Shown here: positions 48,083-58,043 of the stretch, one piece after another | How the letters are laid out: each line of letters opens with the position of its first letter | How positions within the stretch are numbered: the stretch's first letter is position 1 | Assembly: GCF_029224025.1 (NCBI RefSeq) | Contig: NZ_CP119392.1 | Span: 295,501 to 359,500 of the forward strand | Length of the DNA stretch: 64,000 nt | Source: Rhodanobacter sp. AS-Z3 | GTDB taxonomy: Bacteria > Pseudomonadota > Gammaproteobacteria > Xanthomonadales > Rhodanobacteraceae | Direction: 5' to 3' | Notes under the pieces: model-generated | Database searches by the model: none | Told to the model about the DNA's origin: nothing | What the model saw: only the letters and a program-made list of their open reading frames with translations | Program-made: the position numbers and the translations under genes

Positions 48083-49653
48083 GGCTTGTTCTCGGCGGCG
48101 GCGGGTGCATGCGTGGTCTGCGGCTCGACCATGGTTTGCGCCGGAAGCGCTTGCGCAAAGGCACGCAGGTTCGCCTGCACTCGCTCGACACCGCCGGCGC
48201 CAACCGACGATGACAATGCCCACACCGAGGATTGCGGCACATCCCCTCGCAGCACGTCCCACGCTTGCAGCAACTTGGTGACCATCGGTGAGCGGGTGCA
48301 GCGCTGGTCCACGCAATACCAGAACCAGACGAGCCGCGAATCAGTCTCGCCACTCAGCCGCAATTCGCCGGCGGTCAGAGCTCGCCCATCGGCCAGAAGG
48401 ATCGGACGGCTGGCGCTACTGAGTATGTGCGCCCGCGTCGAGTCGAAGAGCTGGTTTTCGAAGGTGATCAAGGTGTGCCCGCGACGCGGCTTGCCGGTGT
48501 AGACGGCATGGAACAGCTCGACCACCTGATCTCCAGTGTTCGCGCGATAAGCTGCCTTTACCTGTCCGGCCGCCCCGCTGAAGTTCGGGTGCCAGTTGTC
48601 TGCTGCCGCTTGCGCCGCACTCCAGCCTGCAAGGTTCGGCGCGGTCACCTGCAGCTCGCCCACCGGCGTGGGCAACGAGACGCTGGCTGCCAATACCGGG
48701 CCAATGATCAACAGCACGATCACGGCCGGCCAAACCGTCATGCGCGGGCCGGTCGGCCTGCTGTCATTGGCAGAAGCTGGCTCACGCGCGTCCACGGGGT
48801 CGCGGAAAAACCAGCCGACCAGCAACAACAACACCAGCACCGTGCCGAAGAACTGCCAGCCGAAAATCAGGTGGTCCAGCCCGGTCGCGTAATGCAGGCC
48901 CCAGGTGTCGCCGATCAAGATGGTGAAATACACGCGCAGGCCGTTTGCAATGATTGGCACGATGGCGGCCAGCAGCACAAACACCACGCGCTTTCGCCAG
49001 CGCTGGTACATCAAGTAGGCATACAGACAACCGAGTGCGCCGCAGGCGATGAAGAATTTCACGCCGCTGCAAGCATCCGCCACCATCCAGGTTGCCGCCG
49101 GCGTGGTGATCTCCCTGCCGTTGAGCAGCGCCGGCGTGCCGGTCAAGCCCAGCGCGTGCACCGCGAAATGCGCGGTGATGTCCTGCAAGGGACCCACCAG
49201 TCCATCACCCCACGGCACCGCGAAAACCACCAGATAGGCGAGCGGGAAGGCCAACACCCACAGCGCTCGCCAACCCCAGCACCCCAGTACCAGCGCGGGA
49301 ATCAACGCCACTATCGCCACATGCTGCAAAAGATTGACGTCAAGCAGATGGCCGGCGTACCAGACAAACACCAGACCCGCTACCGCAAGCAAACCCCATG
49401 CACTGGGCATGGGTGGATGGGCGCGCACTTTGCCGCGCAGATCGAACGCTACCCACAGGCTCAAGGGCGGAATCAGGAACGCGTACTGGTAGGTGCCGTC
49501 GTGATCCCAGACTGACACCAGCGAGACCACCGCCTGCCAGTAGCAGAACAGCAAGACGGCAACCGCAAGGCCGAACGCGACGGTGGCCAGGGTCCAGCCG
49601 GAAATGCCCGTGGTACGGGCGGCATTGTCGGGCGGCACGTGATTCACGGGCAT
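48079..49653 (-). CDS. xrtA: Exosortase A fused to EpsI-type domain
   Basis: A 524-residue membrane transpeptidase that cleaves PEP-CTERM signals. The first 290 residues have about eight hydrophobic segments and the exosortase triad: Cys195 in DACSGVKF, Arg240 in NGLRVYF, and a His in DHLIFGW (His261; His254 is nearby). Residues 310-500 form an EpsI-like periplasmic domain (GWSAAQAA, then VVELFHAVYTGKPRRGHTLITFENQLF), as usual for the XrtA type. It acts on the protein encoded at 23276-24091 and likely others in the genome. It overlaps both neighbours, upstream by 10 bases. Confidence 0.95.
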   Translation of the reverse strand: MPVNHVPPDNAARTTGISGWTLATVAFGLAVAVLLFCYWQAVVSLVSVWDHDGTYQYAFLIPPLSLWVAFDLRGKVRAHPPMPSAWGLLAVAGLVFVWYAGHLLDVNLLQHVAIVALIPALVLGCWGWRALWVLAFPLAYLVVFAVPWGDGLVGPLQDITAHFAVHALGLTGTPALLNGREITTPAATWMVADACSGVKFFIACGALGCLYAYLMYQRWRKRVVFVLLAAIVPIIANGLRVYFTILIGDTWGLHYATGLDHLIFGWQFFGTVLVLLLLVGWFFRDPVDAREPASANDSRPTGPRMTVWPAVIVLLIIGPVLAASVSLPTPVGELQVTAPNLAGWSAAQAAADNWHPNFSGAAGQVKAAYRANTGDQVVELFHAVYTGKPRRGHTLITFENQLFDSTRAHILSSASRPILLADGRALTAGELRLSGETDSRLVWFWYCVDQRCTRSPMVTKLLQAWDVLRGDVPQSSVWALSSSVGAGGVERVQANLRAFAQALPAQTMVEPQTTHAPAAAENKP

Positions 49654-50891
49654 ACCTCCAAACCGGCAGTGCCGCCAGTATGGACGGCGGCGGCGGGCAC
49701 TGCATCGGCGAGCACCCGTTCGTAAGTGTCCAGATTGCCGACCCAGTCAAAGCGCGACAGCACCAGTGCGCGGGCCGCCGGCACGCGCGTGATCTCCGGC
49801 ATGCCCAACCAACGCAGTGCTTCGGTGGCCATGTCCGCGGGCGAGTCGCTGATGCAACCCTGCCGTCCTTCAAAATCTTCGATGCCCTCCCACGCTTCCG
49901 GTGTTGCCAGCACGACCTTCTCCATGGCCAGCGCTTCCAGCACCTTGTTCTGAATACCGCGCGCAATACGCAACGGCGCCGCTACGGCATGCGCGTGTGC
50001 CACGTATGGCCGTACATCGTCGACGCGCCCGGTCACGGTAATGCCTTCGATCTGCGCCAAGGCATGGACGGCCGCGGTCGGCTTGCTACCCACGATGTAG
50101 AAGCGCGCACCCGGGCAGCGAGAAATAACCTGCGGCCAGACTTCGCGCGCGAACCATTGCACCGCGTGAACGTTGGCGCGGTAATCCATCGCACCAACGA
50201 ACACCACGACCTGCTCGGCTGAGCGGTAAGGGTTCGCGTGCGTCTGCGCGGGGTCCCAATACGCGCCGTCGACACCATTGGGAATGCCATGGATCTTGGC
50301 GGCAGCGCCAGGCACCTGCTTGCGAAAGAATGCCGCTTCCGTTTCCGAGACCAGCACGCTGGCGTCAAACGCTTCGGCCACCGCGCGCTCGAACTGGGCC
50401 AGTCGCCTGGCTTCGCGCTGATAAATCATGCGCTTGACGCCGCGATGGGCGTGCGCGTATTGCCGCCACTTGTCCGAATCCACATCGACGAAATCCATGA
50501 TCCGCCGCAGTTCGGAGTGTTCCATCACGAGCGGCGCCACGCCGGACGAATAGCACACCACCAAGTCAATCTTGTGCTCGGCCAACAGGCCTTCGATCCA
50601 GCGCCTCATCACACGGTCGCGGTAAGCGCCGATCGTCAGCGGCTCACCCCGGAGCAACGAACCCAGCGCCCGCCAACGCACTGACCAGGGCGACAACGGT
50701 CGCACACAGACCTCGGCGCAAAGGCTCTCGACCGGCGCAAGGTACTGCCAATCGTGAGGATCATCCACGAAGGTGCCGAGGTACACGCGATAGTGTTCTG
50801 CGAGCCGGCGCAAAACATGGAACGAGCGAATTTTGTCGCCCTTGCTGGGCGGCCAGGGCAGGCGGTGACAGAGCAACAGTACCGAGCGCAT
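49644..50891 (-). CDS. XrtA/PEP-CTERM system glycosyltransferase (stp1 family)
   Basis: A 415-residue glycosyltransferase with the family start LLLCHRLPWPPSKGDKIRSFHVL (first 28 residues). YSSGVAPLVM lies near 115, IPNGVDGAYWDP near 205, FVGAMDYRANVHAVQWF near 230 and IARGIQNKVLEALAMEKVVLAT near 320. This is the PEP-CTERM/EpsH1-associated TIGR stp1 sugar transferase type. ATG at 50891 is three bases after the FemAB-like gene. Confidence 0.92.
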   Translation of the reverse strand: MRSVLLLCHRLPWPPSKGDKIRSFHVLRRLAEHYRVYLGTFVDDPHDWQYLAPVESLCAEVCVRPLSPWSVRWRALGSLLRGEPLTIGAYRDRVMRRWIEGLLAEHKIDLVVCYSSGVAPLVMEHSELRRIMDFVDVDSDKWRQYAHAHRGVKRMIYQREARRLAQFERAVAEAFDASVLVSETEAAFFRKQVPGAAAKIHGIPNGVDGAYWDPAQTHANPYRSAEQVVVFVGAMDYRANVHAVQWFAREVWPQVISRCPGARFYIVGSKPTAAVHALAQIEGITVTGRVDDVRPYVAHAHAVAAPLRIARGIQNKVLEALAMEKVVLATPEAWEGIEDFEGRQGCISDSPADMATEALRWLGMPEITRVPAARALVLSRFDWVGNLDTYERVLADAVPAAAVHTGGTAGLEVCP

Positions 50892-50894
50892 GCG

Positions 50895-51956
50895 CTACAC
50901 CAGATCCCGCGCGAGCCAGGGGCCCACCGCGCAACTGACCGGCAACGGCAGACGCTGCCAGGCCTTGATGAACAGGCTGTACTTGCGGTTCGTGGGACTG
51001 AGATTGGGCACTTCGCTGGCGCCCACCAGATGGTAGGCATAGGGCAACGGCTGCGGCTCGAAGCCCCAATGCTTCTTGAAGTTATACGAACCGGTACCCT
51101 GCTTGCTGCGGCCGAAGTCGAACACCCGCGCGCCGCGATCCACCGCGCGCTGCATCACCGACCAGTACATGAAATCGTTCGCCGCCAGATCACGGCCGCG
51201 CGCCACGCTGCCGCCGTAATAGGGATGCACTTCGTCGCGGTAGTACAGACTCATCACCGCGGCCACTGGCTGTCCCTGATGAGTGACGACGGTAATTTCG
51301 CAATCGTCGCCGAAGACTTCTTTCAGGCGCAGGTAGTACTTGCGCGACAACACGGGCGTACCCAGATTACGCACGCTTTCGGCGTAGACCCGATAGAACT
51401 CGGCAACCGTAGCGTCGTGCCTAGCCTCAAGGCCCAGCGTAATGCCCTTGCGCACCATCGCGCGCTGCTTGCGCGGGATCGCCTTCATGTTCGTTTCGTG
51501 GTCCGGATCAATCGTCTTGCGGAAGCTGACGTACAACTCTTTGACCGGCCAGTCCGCGTGGCGCAACTCACGATCACGCAATTCGAGATAGTCCACGCGC
51601 AGTTCATCGGCCAGCGCAGTGGCGGCGCGCGTAAGTTGCGCTTCACTCTCCGCGTCATCCGCCACGATGCCGCCGTACACGCAGAGCGGCGTGGAAATCA
51701 ACGAGTGACCGAACAGCCGACTGCGTATTTCCGCCAGCGGCAGTACGCCGGTGATTACGCCGTCGCGCTCCGCGTACAGGTAGTGGCAGCGGTGCCCTAG
51801 CTGCTGCTCGATGATGTTGCGCCAGGCCGCACGATGGAAAAACGTGGCCTGCGGCGCGTTCTGCGCGAATGCATCCCAGCGTGTTTCTTCACCGATACCC
51901 AGACGCTTGATGGCGCAAGTGTCGGCAGAACGACTGTCGTCCGCTTGATCCAGCAT
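50895..51956 (-). CDS. FemAB-like protein, XrtA/PEP-CTERM-associated
   Basis: A 353-residue protein of the GNAT/FemAB superfamily, a standard member of XrtA loci. Seen are WDAFAQNAPQATFFHRAAWR near residue 26, PYYGGSVARGRDLAANDFMYW near 250, and DFGRSKQGTGSYNFKKHWGF near 285, the conserved signature of the family. FemAB relatives transfer aminoacyl groups, so it may decorate the polymer, but no substrate is proven. The frame opens 22 codons earlier; ATG at 51956 has AAGGA nine bases upstream and follows the deacetylase stop by 13 bases. Confidence 0.92.
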   Translation of the reverse strand: MLDQADDSRSADTCAIKRLGIGEETRWDAFAQNAPQATFFHRAAWRNIIEQQLGHRCHYLYAERDGVITGVLPLAEIRSRLFGHSLISTPLCVYGGIVADDAESEAQLTRAATALADELRVDYLELRDRELRHADWPVKELYVSFRKTIDPDHETNMKAIPRKQRAMVRKGITLGLEARHDATVAEFYRVYAESVRNLGTPVLSRKYYLRLKEVFGDDCEITVVTHQGQPVAAVMSLYYRDEVHPYYGGSVARGRDLAANDFMYWSVMQRAVDRGARVFDFGRSKQGTGSYNFKKHWGFEPQPLPYAYHLVGASEVPNLSPTNRKYSLFIKAWQRLPLPVSCAVGPWLARDLV

Positions 51957-51969
51957 GTCCTTTGATCCT

Positions 51970-52881
51970 TCAGTCGGCGCCGCGTTCGGTGGCCTGCAAC
52001 GCCACCGAGGGATAGTCGGCATGCCCTTCGGCGAGAAATATCCGGTCCATGCGATCGAACCGGAAGTCGTGCATCAATTGTTCGAGTCGGGGCACCGTGC
52101 GCGTCAAATTCAGATAGTGCCGCACGCGGTTTTTCAGCGTGACGCCCGGAACGCGCGGCTGCTGCGGATCGACTTCCCACGGATGGAAATAGAACACACC
52201 CGAAGCTTGTTCCTGCTCGTTCACGTGACGCAGGCCGCGCTTGAACAACGCGTAGGGCAGCAGGCGAAAATACCCGCCGCCACCGCAAGGCCAGTTGCGT
52301 CGCCAGCGCTGCGCGGTGGTTACCGGAATCTCCAGCAGCCCCGAAGGCTCGGCGAAAAAGGCGAATCGCGGCGCCTCTGGCATGCCGTACAAGTCGTGAT
52401 GCAGCGGCACGATGCTGGAACTGTAGCGATAACCGGCTTCGCGCAATTCCTGGTGGGCCCAGAGGGTTCCGGGGCCGACGGAGTAACTCGGCGCGCGGTA
52501 ACCAACCACCGCAGCACCGGTCAGGTCTTCCAGCAAATGCTTCGTACGTACAATTCCGTCGCGAAACTGGTCGGGCGTCAGCGTGGTCAGTCGCTCGTGA
52601 CCGAAGCCGTGGCTTGCCACTTCATGGCCGGCTGCGTTGATGTCACGCATCAAGGCCGGGAAGCGCTCGGCCACCCAGCCAAGGATGAAGAAGGTCGCGT
52701 GTACCTGATGACGCGCGAACAAATCCAGTACGCGCCGGGTATTGTCTTCAACGCGCACCGGCCATTGCGGCCAATCCTCGCGCGCAATGCATTTTTCGAA
52801 AGCGGAGACCTGGAAGTAGTCCTCGACGTCCACCGTCATGGCGTTGATGATCGGCTCGGCTAGCGGCGACAGCGAGCTCAT
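51970..52881 (-). CDS. Polysaccharide deacetylase, XrtA-associated
   Basis: A 303-residue NodB-type deacetylase with the DUF3473-type C-terminus of XrtA loci. The catalytic/metal motifs are TVDVEDYFQ (residues 16-24), SHGFGHERLT near 90 and the RAPSYSVGP stretch near 128; YFHPWEVDPQQPR near 230 is the later His motif. No signal peptide, so it may act at the cytoplasmic side on lipid-linked sugars. ATG at 52881 overlaps the ATPase stop (ATGA). Confidence 0.93.
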   Translation of the reverse strand: MSSLSPLAEPIINAMTVDVEDYFQVSAFEKCIAREDWPQWPVRVEDNTRRVLDLFARHQVHATFFILGWVAERFPALMRDINAAGHEVASHGFGHERLTTLTPDQFRDGIVRTKHLLEDLTGAAVVGYRAPSYSVGPGTLWAHQELREAGYRYSSSIVPLHHDLYGMPEAPRFAFFAEPSGLLEIPVTTAQRWRRNWPCGGGGYFRLLPYALFKRGLRHVNEQEQASGVFYFHPWEVDPQQPRVPGVTLKNRVRHYLNLTRTVPRLEQLMHDFRFDRMDRIFLAEGHADYPSVALQATERGAD

Positions 52882-53942
52882 TTGTGCTTGCGCCTGGATC
52901 GTCCGTCGTCGAGGTTGGACGCCTCGTCACCCCTGAACGACGCTGACGCAGGCGCGGTTTTCAGCATCTCCCTGAGCTGGATGTTCTCATGCATCAACTG
53001 CAACAGGATGTTGTTGCGTTGCTTGAGATCAAGCTCGGTAAAGCCGACGTCGCGCTGGGTAGGGGCAGCGACCACTTCGGGTTCCTGGCGCTGGGTGATG
53101 ACGGGACCTTCCAGCGTCTGTGGCACGTCGGCCATCTCGTCCTCGATTTCATCGAGCACGACGTTGAGTGCTGTCTGGTCCAGGCTGTGCAGTTCTTCCA
53201 GGTACCCGTGCAGCAGCAGGCGGTCCATGATCAGGTTGACCTTGCGCGGGATACCACGACCTGCCTGATGCACGCCGGGGAAAATCTCGGGTGCCAGCTC
53301 CGGGTCGTGATCCCAGCCCACCGCATGCAAGCGGTGCAGGATATATTCGCGGCACTCTTCCACACCCATCGGATCGAGTTTGTGCGAGGCAATGATCCGC
53401 TGCCGCAACTGTTCCATATGGTTGTTGACGATGGTGGCCTGCAGTTCGGCCTGACCGATCAGAAAAACCTGCAGCAACGCCTGACCGTCAACCTCGAAAT
53501 TCGACAATATGCGCAACATTTCCAGCGCGGTCGAAGTGAGCGTTTGCGCTTCGTCCACCACCAGCAAGGCATGCGAATAGCGCCCGCGCAACCGGATGAG
53601 GTGCCGCCGCACATCCTGCAGCAAGGATTCCTTGCTGCGACCCTCGTAGGGCAAGTCAAACGCTGACGCGACGGCTGGCAGGATGTCCTCGCCATCCAGG
53701 TTGGCCGAGGCAATACCCGCGCGGGCTATGTTGCGATGGGTGAGTTCTTCGAACAACTTCTGGATCAGCAACGTTTTGCCGGTACCGACTGCACCGGTAA
53801 TCATCACAAAGCCCTCGCCCTGCTCCAGTCCGTAGAGCAGGTAGGACATGGCACGCTTGTGACCCTTGCTCGGAAACAGCATGGCTGCGTCCGGAGTCAA
53901 CTGGAACGGTTTGCCGCGAAGTTTGTAGAACGCCTGATACAT
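52878..53942 (-). CDS. XrtA-associated secretion ATPase (ExeA/GspA-like)
   Basis: A 354-residue AAA ATPase. It starts MYQAFYKLRGKPFQLTPD, as in ExeA-like ATPases. The Walker A loop is GAVGTGKTLL near residue 52, the Walker B LLVVDEAQTLT near 128, and the sensor region includes FLIGQAELQ near 160. A C-terminal coiled stretch with Gln-rich segments follows from 280. It probably energises or organises envelope assembly of the polymer machinery. It is seven bases after the outer-membrane protein gene. Confidence 0.93.
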   Translation of the reverse strand: MYQAFYKLRGKPFQLTPDAAMLFPSKGHKRAMSYLLYGLEQGEGFVMITGAVGTGKTLLIQKLFEELTHRNIARAGIASANLDGEDILPAVASAFDLPYEGRSKESLLQDVRRHLIRLRGRYSHALLVVDEAQTLTSTALEMLRILSNFEVDGQALLQVFLIGQAELQATIVNNHMEQLRQRIIASHKLDPMGVEECREYILHRLHAVGWDHDPELAPEIFPGVHQAGRGIPRKVNLIMDRLLLHGYLEELHSLDQTALNVVLDEIEDEMADVPQTLEGPVITQRQEPEVVAAPTQRDVGFTELDLKQRNNILLQLMHENIQLREMLKTAPASASFRGDEASNLDDGRSRRKHK

Positions 53943-53949
53943 ACGGATC

Positions 53950-55503
53950 TCAGAACAAATGGGTCAACTGCAGGAAAATCACGTTCGCGCCGTACGTGCG
54001 CGCGCCCACAACCGGCAATGCGTAGCTGACGTTGTTGGAGTCATGACGCAGTCGCAAAGCTGCGAAGTTCTTGGGATTCAGTTGATGCGCCAGCACCACT
54101 TGCGCGTAGCGGTTGTAGCGAGTCTGTCCGTCTTCAAACTGATACCGCTGCCAACCCACGGTGGGTGTCAGCGTGGTGAACGGTCCGATGTTGAACAGCC
54201 AGTCGACATTGCCATTCGCCACCTTTTCCTGGTGGTTGTCCAGGATGAAGTAGGTGCGCCGCTCGTCGTATAGCGTGACTTGCAGTCTGCCTGTAGGCAT
54301 TTCATAGCCCACCGACGCGGAGCCACGCTTCATCAGGTAAACCTGTTGCTGCCTGAGCGATGGAAGCCCGTTGATGCCCGTAGACAGTGGAGCCGATTGT
54401 GCGAGGTTTTGTCCCAGCAACTGCTGGCTGAGATCGGTGGGCTGTTCCACATAGCTGACCATGGTTGTCAGCAACGCTGCCGAGCGCGTCCACGAAAACT
54501 CGTAGCTGCGTCCGTAAAACCGATGTCCGACCAGCAATTTCAGATGGTCGCGCGTGTTCGATACGCTGAAGCCGGCATCCCAGAAACTGGCACCCCATTT
54601 TCGCGACGTGCCATCGGGCAGGAACCGGGTTTCCTTGCCCACGTCGGCGAGCAACCTGGTGGCGTTGCTGATTTGCCAGGAGGTGCCCAGCTTGGCCAGG
54701 GCATATTCGAAGCTGTTGCCGACATCCGGATCGATGCGCTGGTCGGAATAGCCAATGTTCCAGCCCAGGGTTTGAGACTCGGGACTCACCAGGTTGAACT
54801 GCACGCCCTGACTGGTGATATCGGTCAGCCCGTTCAGCAGGCCGGCGCCTTGTTGGGGAATGCCGTGACTGTCATACATCACGCGACCAAAGGTGTAGCG
54901 CAAGGTTGCCACGCCAACATTGCCGAGATCCTGAATCCAGTAGGGACTGAGCGAGGCCGTGGCAACATTGGCGCTGTTGTTGTTCAGAAAGAACGTGCCT
55001 TGCCCGCTCGCCAGTTCGTTGTTGATCAGCTCGCGTCGATAGCTGGCCATGCCGTCGACAAACAAATGTTGTTCAACAACGGCCAGGGTTGCGCGGGTTT
55101 TCAGATCGTGAGCCAACTGATTGGAGCGGGATTGACCTGCGTAGAGATAGCCGGTCATCTTGTAGTCAAGCATGCCGGAAAGTCGCGGACCACTTCGCGC
55201 CCACTTGAAGAACGGCTGCACCTGGGTAACCCAACCTGATTGTTGCGGCGAACCGTTGGCCGCGAGTGTCAGGTTATCGGTATAAAGTTCGCCCAACGTG
55301 ATGCCCGCAACCATACCTGGCGATTCGGCACTCGGTTGCGGAATCACACCCACAGGTACGTCGCCGGCGTCTGAGACGGAGCCATCCTGAGCGGAATTCA
55401 GACCACCGAGATTGTCTGCTCCCACGCTTTGGGCAGCGGCTGTCGTCAGCCATCCGCTCAGGACAAGCGATGAAAACAATGCGGACCTCACTAACGGGCG
55501 CAT
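53950..55503 (-). CDS. Outer-membrane beta-barrel protein, PEP-CTERM system-associated
   Basis: A 517-residue exported protein. The signal peptide ends near TTAAA-QS (residue 24). From about residue 75 it is a chain of alternating amphipathic strands (for example SGMLDYKMTGYLYAGQSRSN and SASVGYEMPTGRLQVTLYDER). It ends in the aromatic VIFLQLTHLF, as expected for a beta-barrel protein. It matches the size and context of the PEP-CTERM-associated outer-membrane family in XrtA loci. The ATG directly follows the TAG of the kinase gene. It may be the outer-membrane exit route or an accessory to it. Confidence 0.9.
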   Translation of the reverse strand: MRPLVRSALFSSLVLSGWLTTAAAQSVGADNLGGLNSAQDGSVSDAGDVPVGVIPQPSAESPGMVAGITLGELYTDNLTLAANGSPQQSGWVTQVQPFFKWARSGPRLSGMLDYKMTGYLYAGQSRSNQLAHDLKTRATLAVVEQHLFVDGMASYRRELINNELASGQGTFFLNNNSANVATASLSPYWIQDLGNVGVATLRYTFGRVMYDSHGIPQQGAGLLNGLTDITSQGVQFNLVSPESQTLGWNIGYSDQRIDPDVGNSFEYALAKLGTSWQISNATRLLADVGKETRFLPDGTSRKWGASFWDAGFSVSNTRDHLKLLVGHRFYGRSYEFSWTRSAALLTTMVSYVEQPTDLSQQLLGQNLAQSAPLSTGINGLPSLRQQQVYLMKRGSASVGYEMPTGRLQVTLYDERRTYFILDNHQEKVANGNVDWLFNIGPFTTLTPTVGWQRYQFEDGQTRYNRYAQVVLAHQLNPKNFAALRLRHDSNNVSYALPVVGARTYGANVIFLQLTHLF

Positions 55504-56409
55504 CTAGGCGCCCCCTTTCAGAGCCTTGAGGTAGTAGCTGTGGCTGTTGTTGTAACTCTCGGCCGCGGGCAGGCGACTCATGTTGAGCAACAAGCCGACG
55601 TATTGAAGCTCGTTCAAGCGGCGCAGCGCTGAGGTAACTGTCTGCCGACGAGTGCGGCTGGCTGCCACCACCATGACAATCTGGCCCATATGGGAAGCCA
55701 GCACTTGCGACTCCGAGGTTGCCAGCAGCGGCGACGAATCAAAAACCAGCAAGCGTCGGCGATTACGGCCATCCAGTTCATCCAGCACGTGTTCCATGCG
55801 CCTGCTGCGGAACAGTTCGGCGGCGAGTGGATGGTATTTTCCCGCAGGCACGACCAGCAGATTCGGCACATCGGTGCGAAAGATGACCTCAGCAGGAGCC
55901 ATGCTTTCGTCAGCCACCAGATCCATCAGACCGGGCTTTTCGCTGAGCCCGAAGGCGTGGGTAACGTCGGATTTCGGTATGTCGCCGTCGACCAGCAGCA
56001 CTTCGTAGTCGGTCTCGCGCGCCAGACTCAAGGCCAGATTCACCGCGGTGAAGGTCTTGCCCTCCGCGGGTTCGGCACTGGTCACCATGATTCGCTTGCC
56101 GCGGGCAAACGTTTCCGAACCCTTGCCAATCGCGTTGGCAAGCAGCGGACGTTTGACGGAACGCAATTCATCCGACAACTGGCGTTCCGCCTCATCGTCC
56201 GACGGAAGCAAGCCGATGCGCTTGAGTGCTTTGATATCCACATGCGACGGCGCCGCCGTGATCACCGGCTGAGCAGACTCGCGCGCGCGTTCCTGGGCAC
56301 GCTCTACGGTCGGCACGGCTTGCTGCGGCCTGGGCTCATCCGGGATCGGAGCGGACGACTCTACCGGCAGGGTTTTAAGCTTTGCGACTGCTTTCTCGAC
56401 GATGCTCAT
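55504..56409 (-). CDS. Tyrosine autokinase, XrtA-associated (BY-kinase)
   Basis: A 301-residue cytoplasmic BY-kinase. The Walker A is SAEPAEGKTF near residue 110, Walker A-prime LLVDGDIPKSDVTHAFGL near 140, and Walker B LLVFDSSPLLATSES near 220. The C-terminal tail contains Tyr residues (SYNNSHSYYLKAL) for autophosphorylation. It controls polymer length with the chain-length protein, whose stop it overlaps (ATGA), so kinase and co-polymerase are coupled. ATG at 56409. Confidence 0.94.
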   Translation of the reverse strand: MSIVEKAVAKLKTLPVESSAPIPDEPRPQQAVPTVERAQERARESAQPVITAAPSHVDIKALKRIGLLPSDDEAERQLSDELRSVKRPLLANAIGKGSETFARGKRIMVTSAEPAEGKTFTAVNLALSLARETDYEVLLVDGDIPKSDVTHAFGLSEKPGLMDLVADESMAPAEVIFRTDVPNLLVVPAGKYHPLAAELFRSRRMEHVLDELDGRNRRRLLVFDSSPLLATSESQVLASHMGQIVMVVAASRTRRQTVTSALRRLNELQYVGLLLNMSRLPAAESYNNSHSYYLKALKGGA

Positions 56410-57992
56410 GCGCCACCCATGACAAATAATTGCTGCACCACGCGCGCAAGCTGGCCATTGAACACAAAGGCAAACGCCAGTGCCATGGGCAACAGGCTCG
56501 CCCCCGCAAGAAATCCGATGACATCACGACGCTGTCGCCAGCCGCGCGCACCCGAGACAATCAAACTGATGGCGCCAATGACCGGATAGCTGCCGTACGC
56601 CTGCAAATCCCTCAGGCTGGTGAATACCGGCGTCAACTTGTGCAGCAGATACCCAAACCCGGCACCAGATGCCAGCGCAAAAGCGAACACCAGAAGCAGC
56701 AGCACGCCGCGGTTCGGGCTCACCGGCAGCAACGGCACCAGCGGTGGATTGATCACGCGGAACTTCAGGTTGTTGCCGCTTTGCGTGGCGTCCTGAGACA
56801 GTTGCGCGGTGTTCAAACGCTCCAGCAACTGGTCGTACTGCTTCTTGGTGACGTCATAGTTGCGGGTCAACTGCTGCAACGTGGCCTGCACGTCGGTGAT
56901 CCGGTCTGCCCCGCCCTTGAGATCGGAAATCTGCCGTTGTTGAAGCGCGATCTGGGTAGCCAGCGTCTGGATGCTGACCTGGGTGGTGTACATCGACTTC
57001 TGCATCTCCTGATACACCGGATTGTCCGAAGCCACACCCATCATCGAACCACTGGCGACATTCTTTTGCAGCGCCGCGCGCCGCGCCTGAAGCTGGGCAA
57101 TCATGCGGCGCGTGGAAATCACGTCCGGATATTCGTCGGTATAGCTCAGCAACAGCGTGCTGAGCTTCTGCTGGTACGTCGCGATCTGACTGTCGACATC
57201 CTGGGTGCGCGGATCGATGCCCGAGGATGCAGAACCCGTGGCCATCGCGCGCATCTGCTGCTGCGTGGTCGCGCGGCTGGAAATGGCCGTGTCGTACTGG
57301 GCCTGCAATGCCTGCAACTGCGTCTGGGCAGCCTGCAGCCGCATGAAGTAATTGCTGCCGCCCTGGGTCGGAATGAAGCCGACGTTGGCTTTCTGGAAGT
57401 CGGCGAGCTTGGTTTCCGCCTCGCTCAGCCGCTTGCCGTAATCCTGAACCTGCTGTTCCAGGAAGTTCTGCGCCGTGGTGGTCGAAGCGGTATTGGCGCC
57501 TACCGTATCGTTCATCAGGATCTGCAGAAACGCCTGCACGACCCGCTGGGCCATTTGCGGGTCGGAATCGTTATAGCTGAGATTGTAGAGATTCTGCGTA
57601 CCCGCGGACTTTATCTGCACCGCCTTGCCCAACCGCAGCAGCAATTCGTCCTTGCCGGCCGGCGTCGACACGCGCACCGACAAGCCCGTCTTGTCCGCTA
57701 CCGTTTCAAGATTGGGCTGCGACAGCAGCGTATGGGTAACCACCTCCAGGCGCGCGCGAACGTCCGGCTGCACCGCAACCCCGCGCAGTAGCGGGTTGGT
57801 CAGCGCATCCGTGTCGGCATACACCTGGGCGCTGGCTTCGTACTTGTTGGGAAGGCTGAAAACAAGCAAGGCGCCCGCAATCATCACGCACCAAGCCACA
57901 GCCAGTGCACGCCAGCGGTAGCGCCATGCGGCGCGTGCCTCCAGCAGCACGGTCTGGAACAGCTCATGTAAATCGAATGATTCGTTCTGCAT
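56406..57992 (-). CDS. Polysaccharide chain-length determinant (Wzz/polysaccharide co-polymerase), XrtA-associated
   Basis: A 528-residue inner-membrane protein with a Wzz domain (KYEASAQVYADTDALTNPLL near residue 55), a long periplasmic coiled-coil (about 170-400, rich in Gln, Ala and Leu) and membrane helices near 30-50, 435-455 and 490-515. This is the XrtA chain-length family. The frame opens 12 codons earlier; ATG at 57992 starts MQNESFDLHELFQTV. It acts with the tyrosine kinase encoded next. The spacer to the export lipoprotein gene is about 50 bases. Confidence 0.93.
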   Translation of the reverse strand: MQNESFDLHELFQTVLLEARAAWRYRWRALAVAWCVMIAGALLVFSLPNKYEASAQVYADTDALTNPLLRGVAVQPDVRARLEVVTHTLLSQPNLETVADKTGLSVRVSTPAGKDELLLRLGKAVQIKSAGTQNLYNLSYNDSDPQMAQRVVQAFLQILMNDTVGANTASTTTAQNFLEQQVQDYGKRLSEAETKLADFQKANVGFIPTQGGSNYFMRLQAAQTQLQALQAQYDTAISSRATTQQQMRAMATGSASSGIDPRTQDVDSQIATYQQKLSTLLLSYTDEYPDVISTRRMIAQLQARRAALQKNVASGSMMGVASDNPVYQEMQKSMYTTQVSIQTLATQIALQQRQISDLKGGADRITDVQATLQQLTRNYDVTKKQYDQLLERLNTAQLSQDATQSGNNLKFRVINPPLVPLLPVSPNRGVLLLLVFAFALASGAGFGYLLHKLTPVFTSLRDLQAYGSYPVIGAISLIVSGARGWRQRRDVIGFLAGASLLPMALAFAFVFNGQLARVVQQLFVMGGA

Positions 57993-58043
57993 TACGTTCT
58001 TTTCCGAGGGCGCCAGCCGCAGGCGCATGCGCGCCTGGTCGTA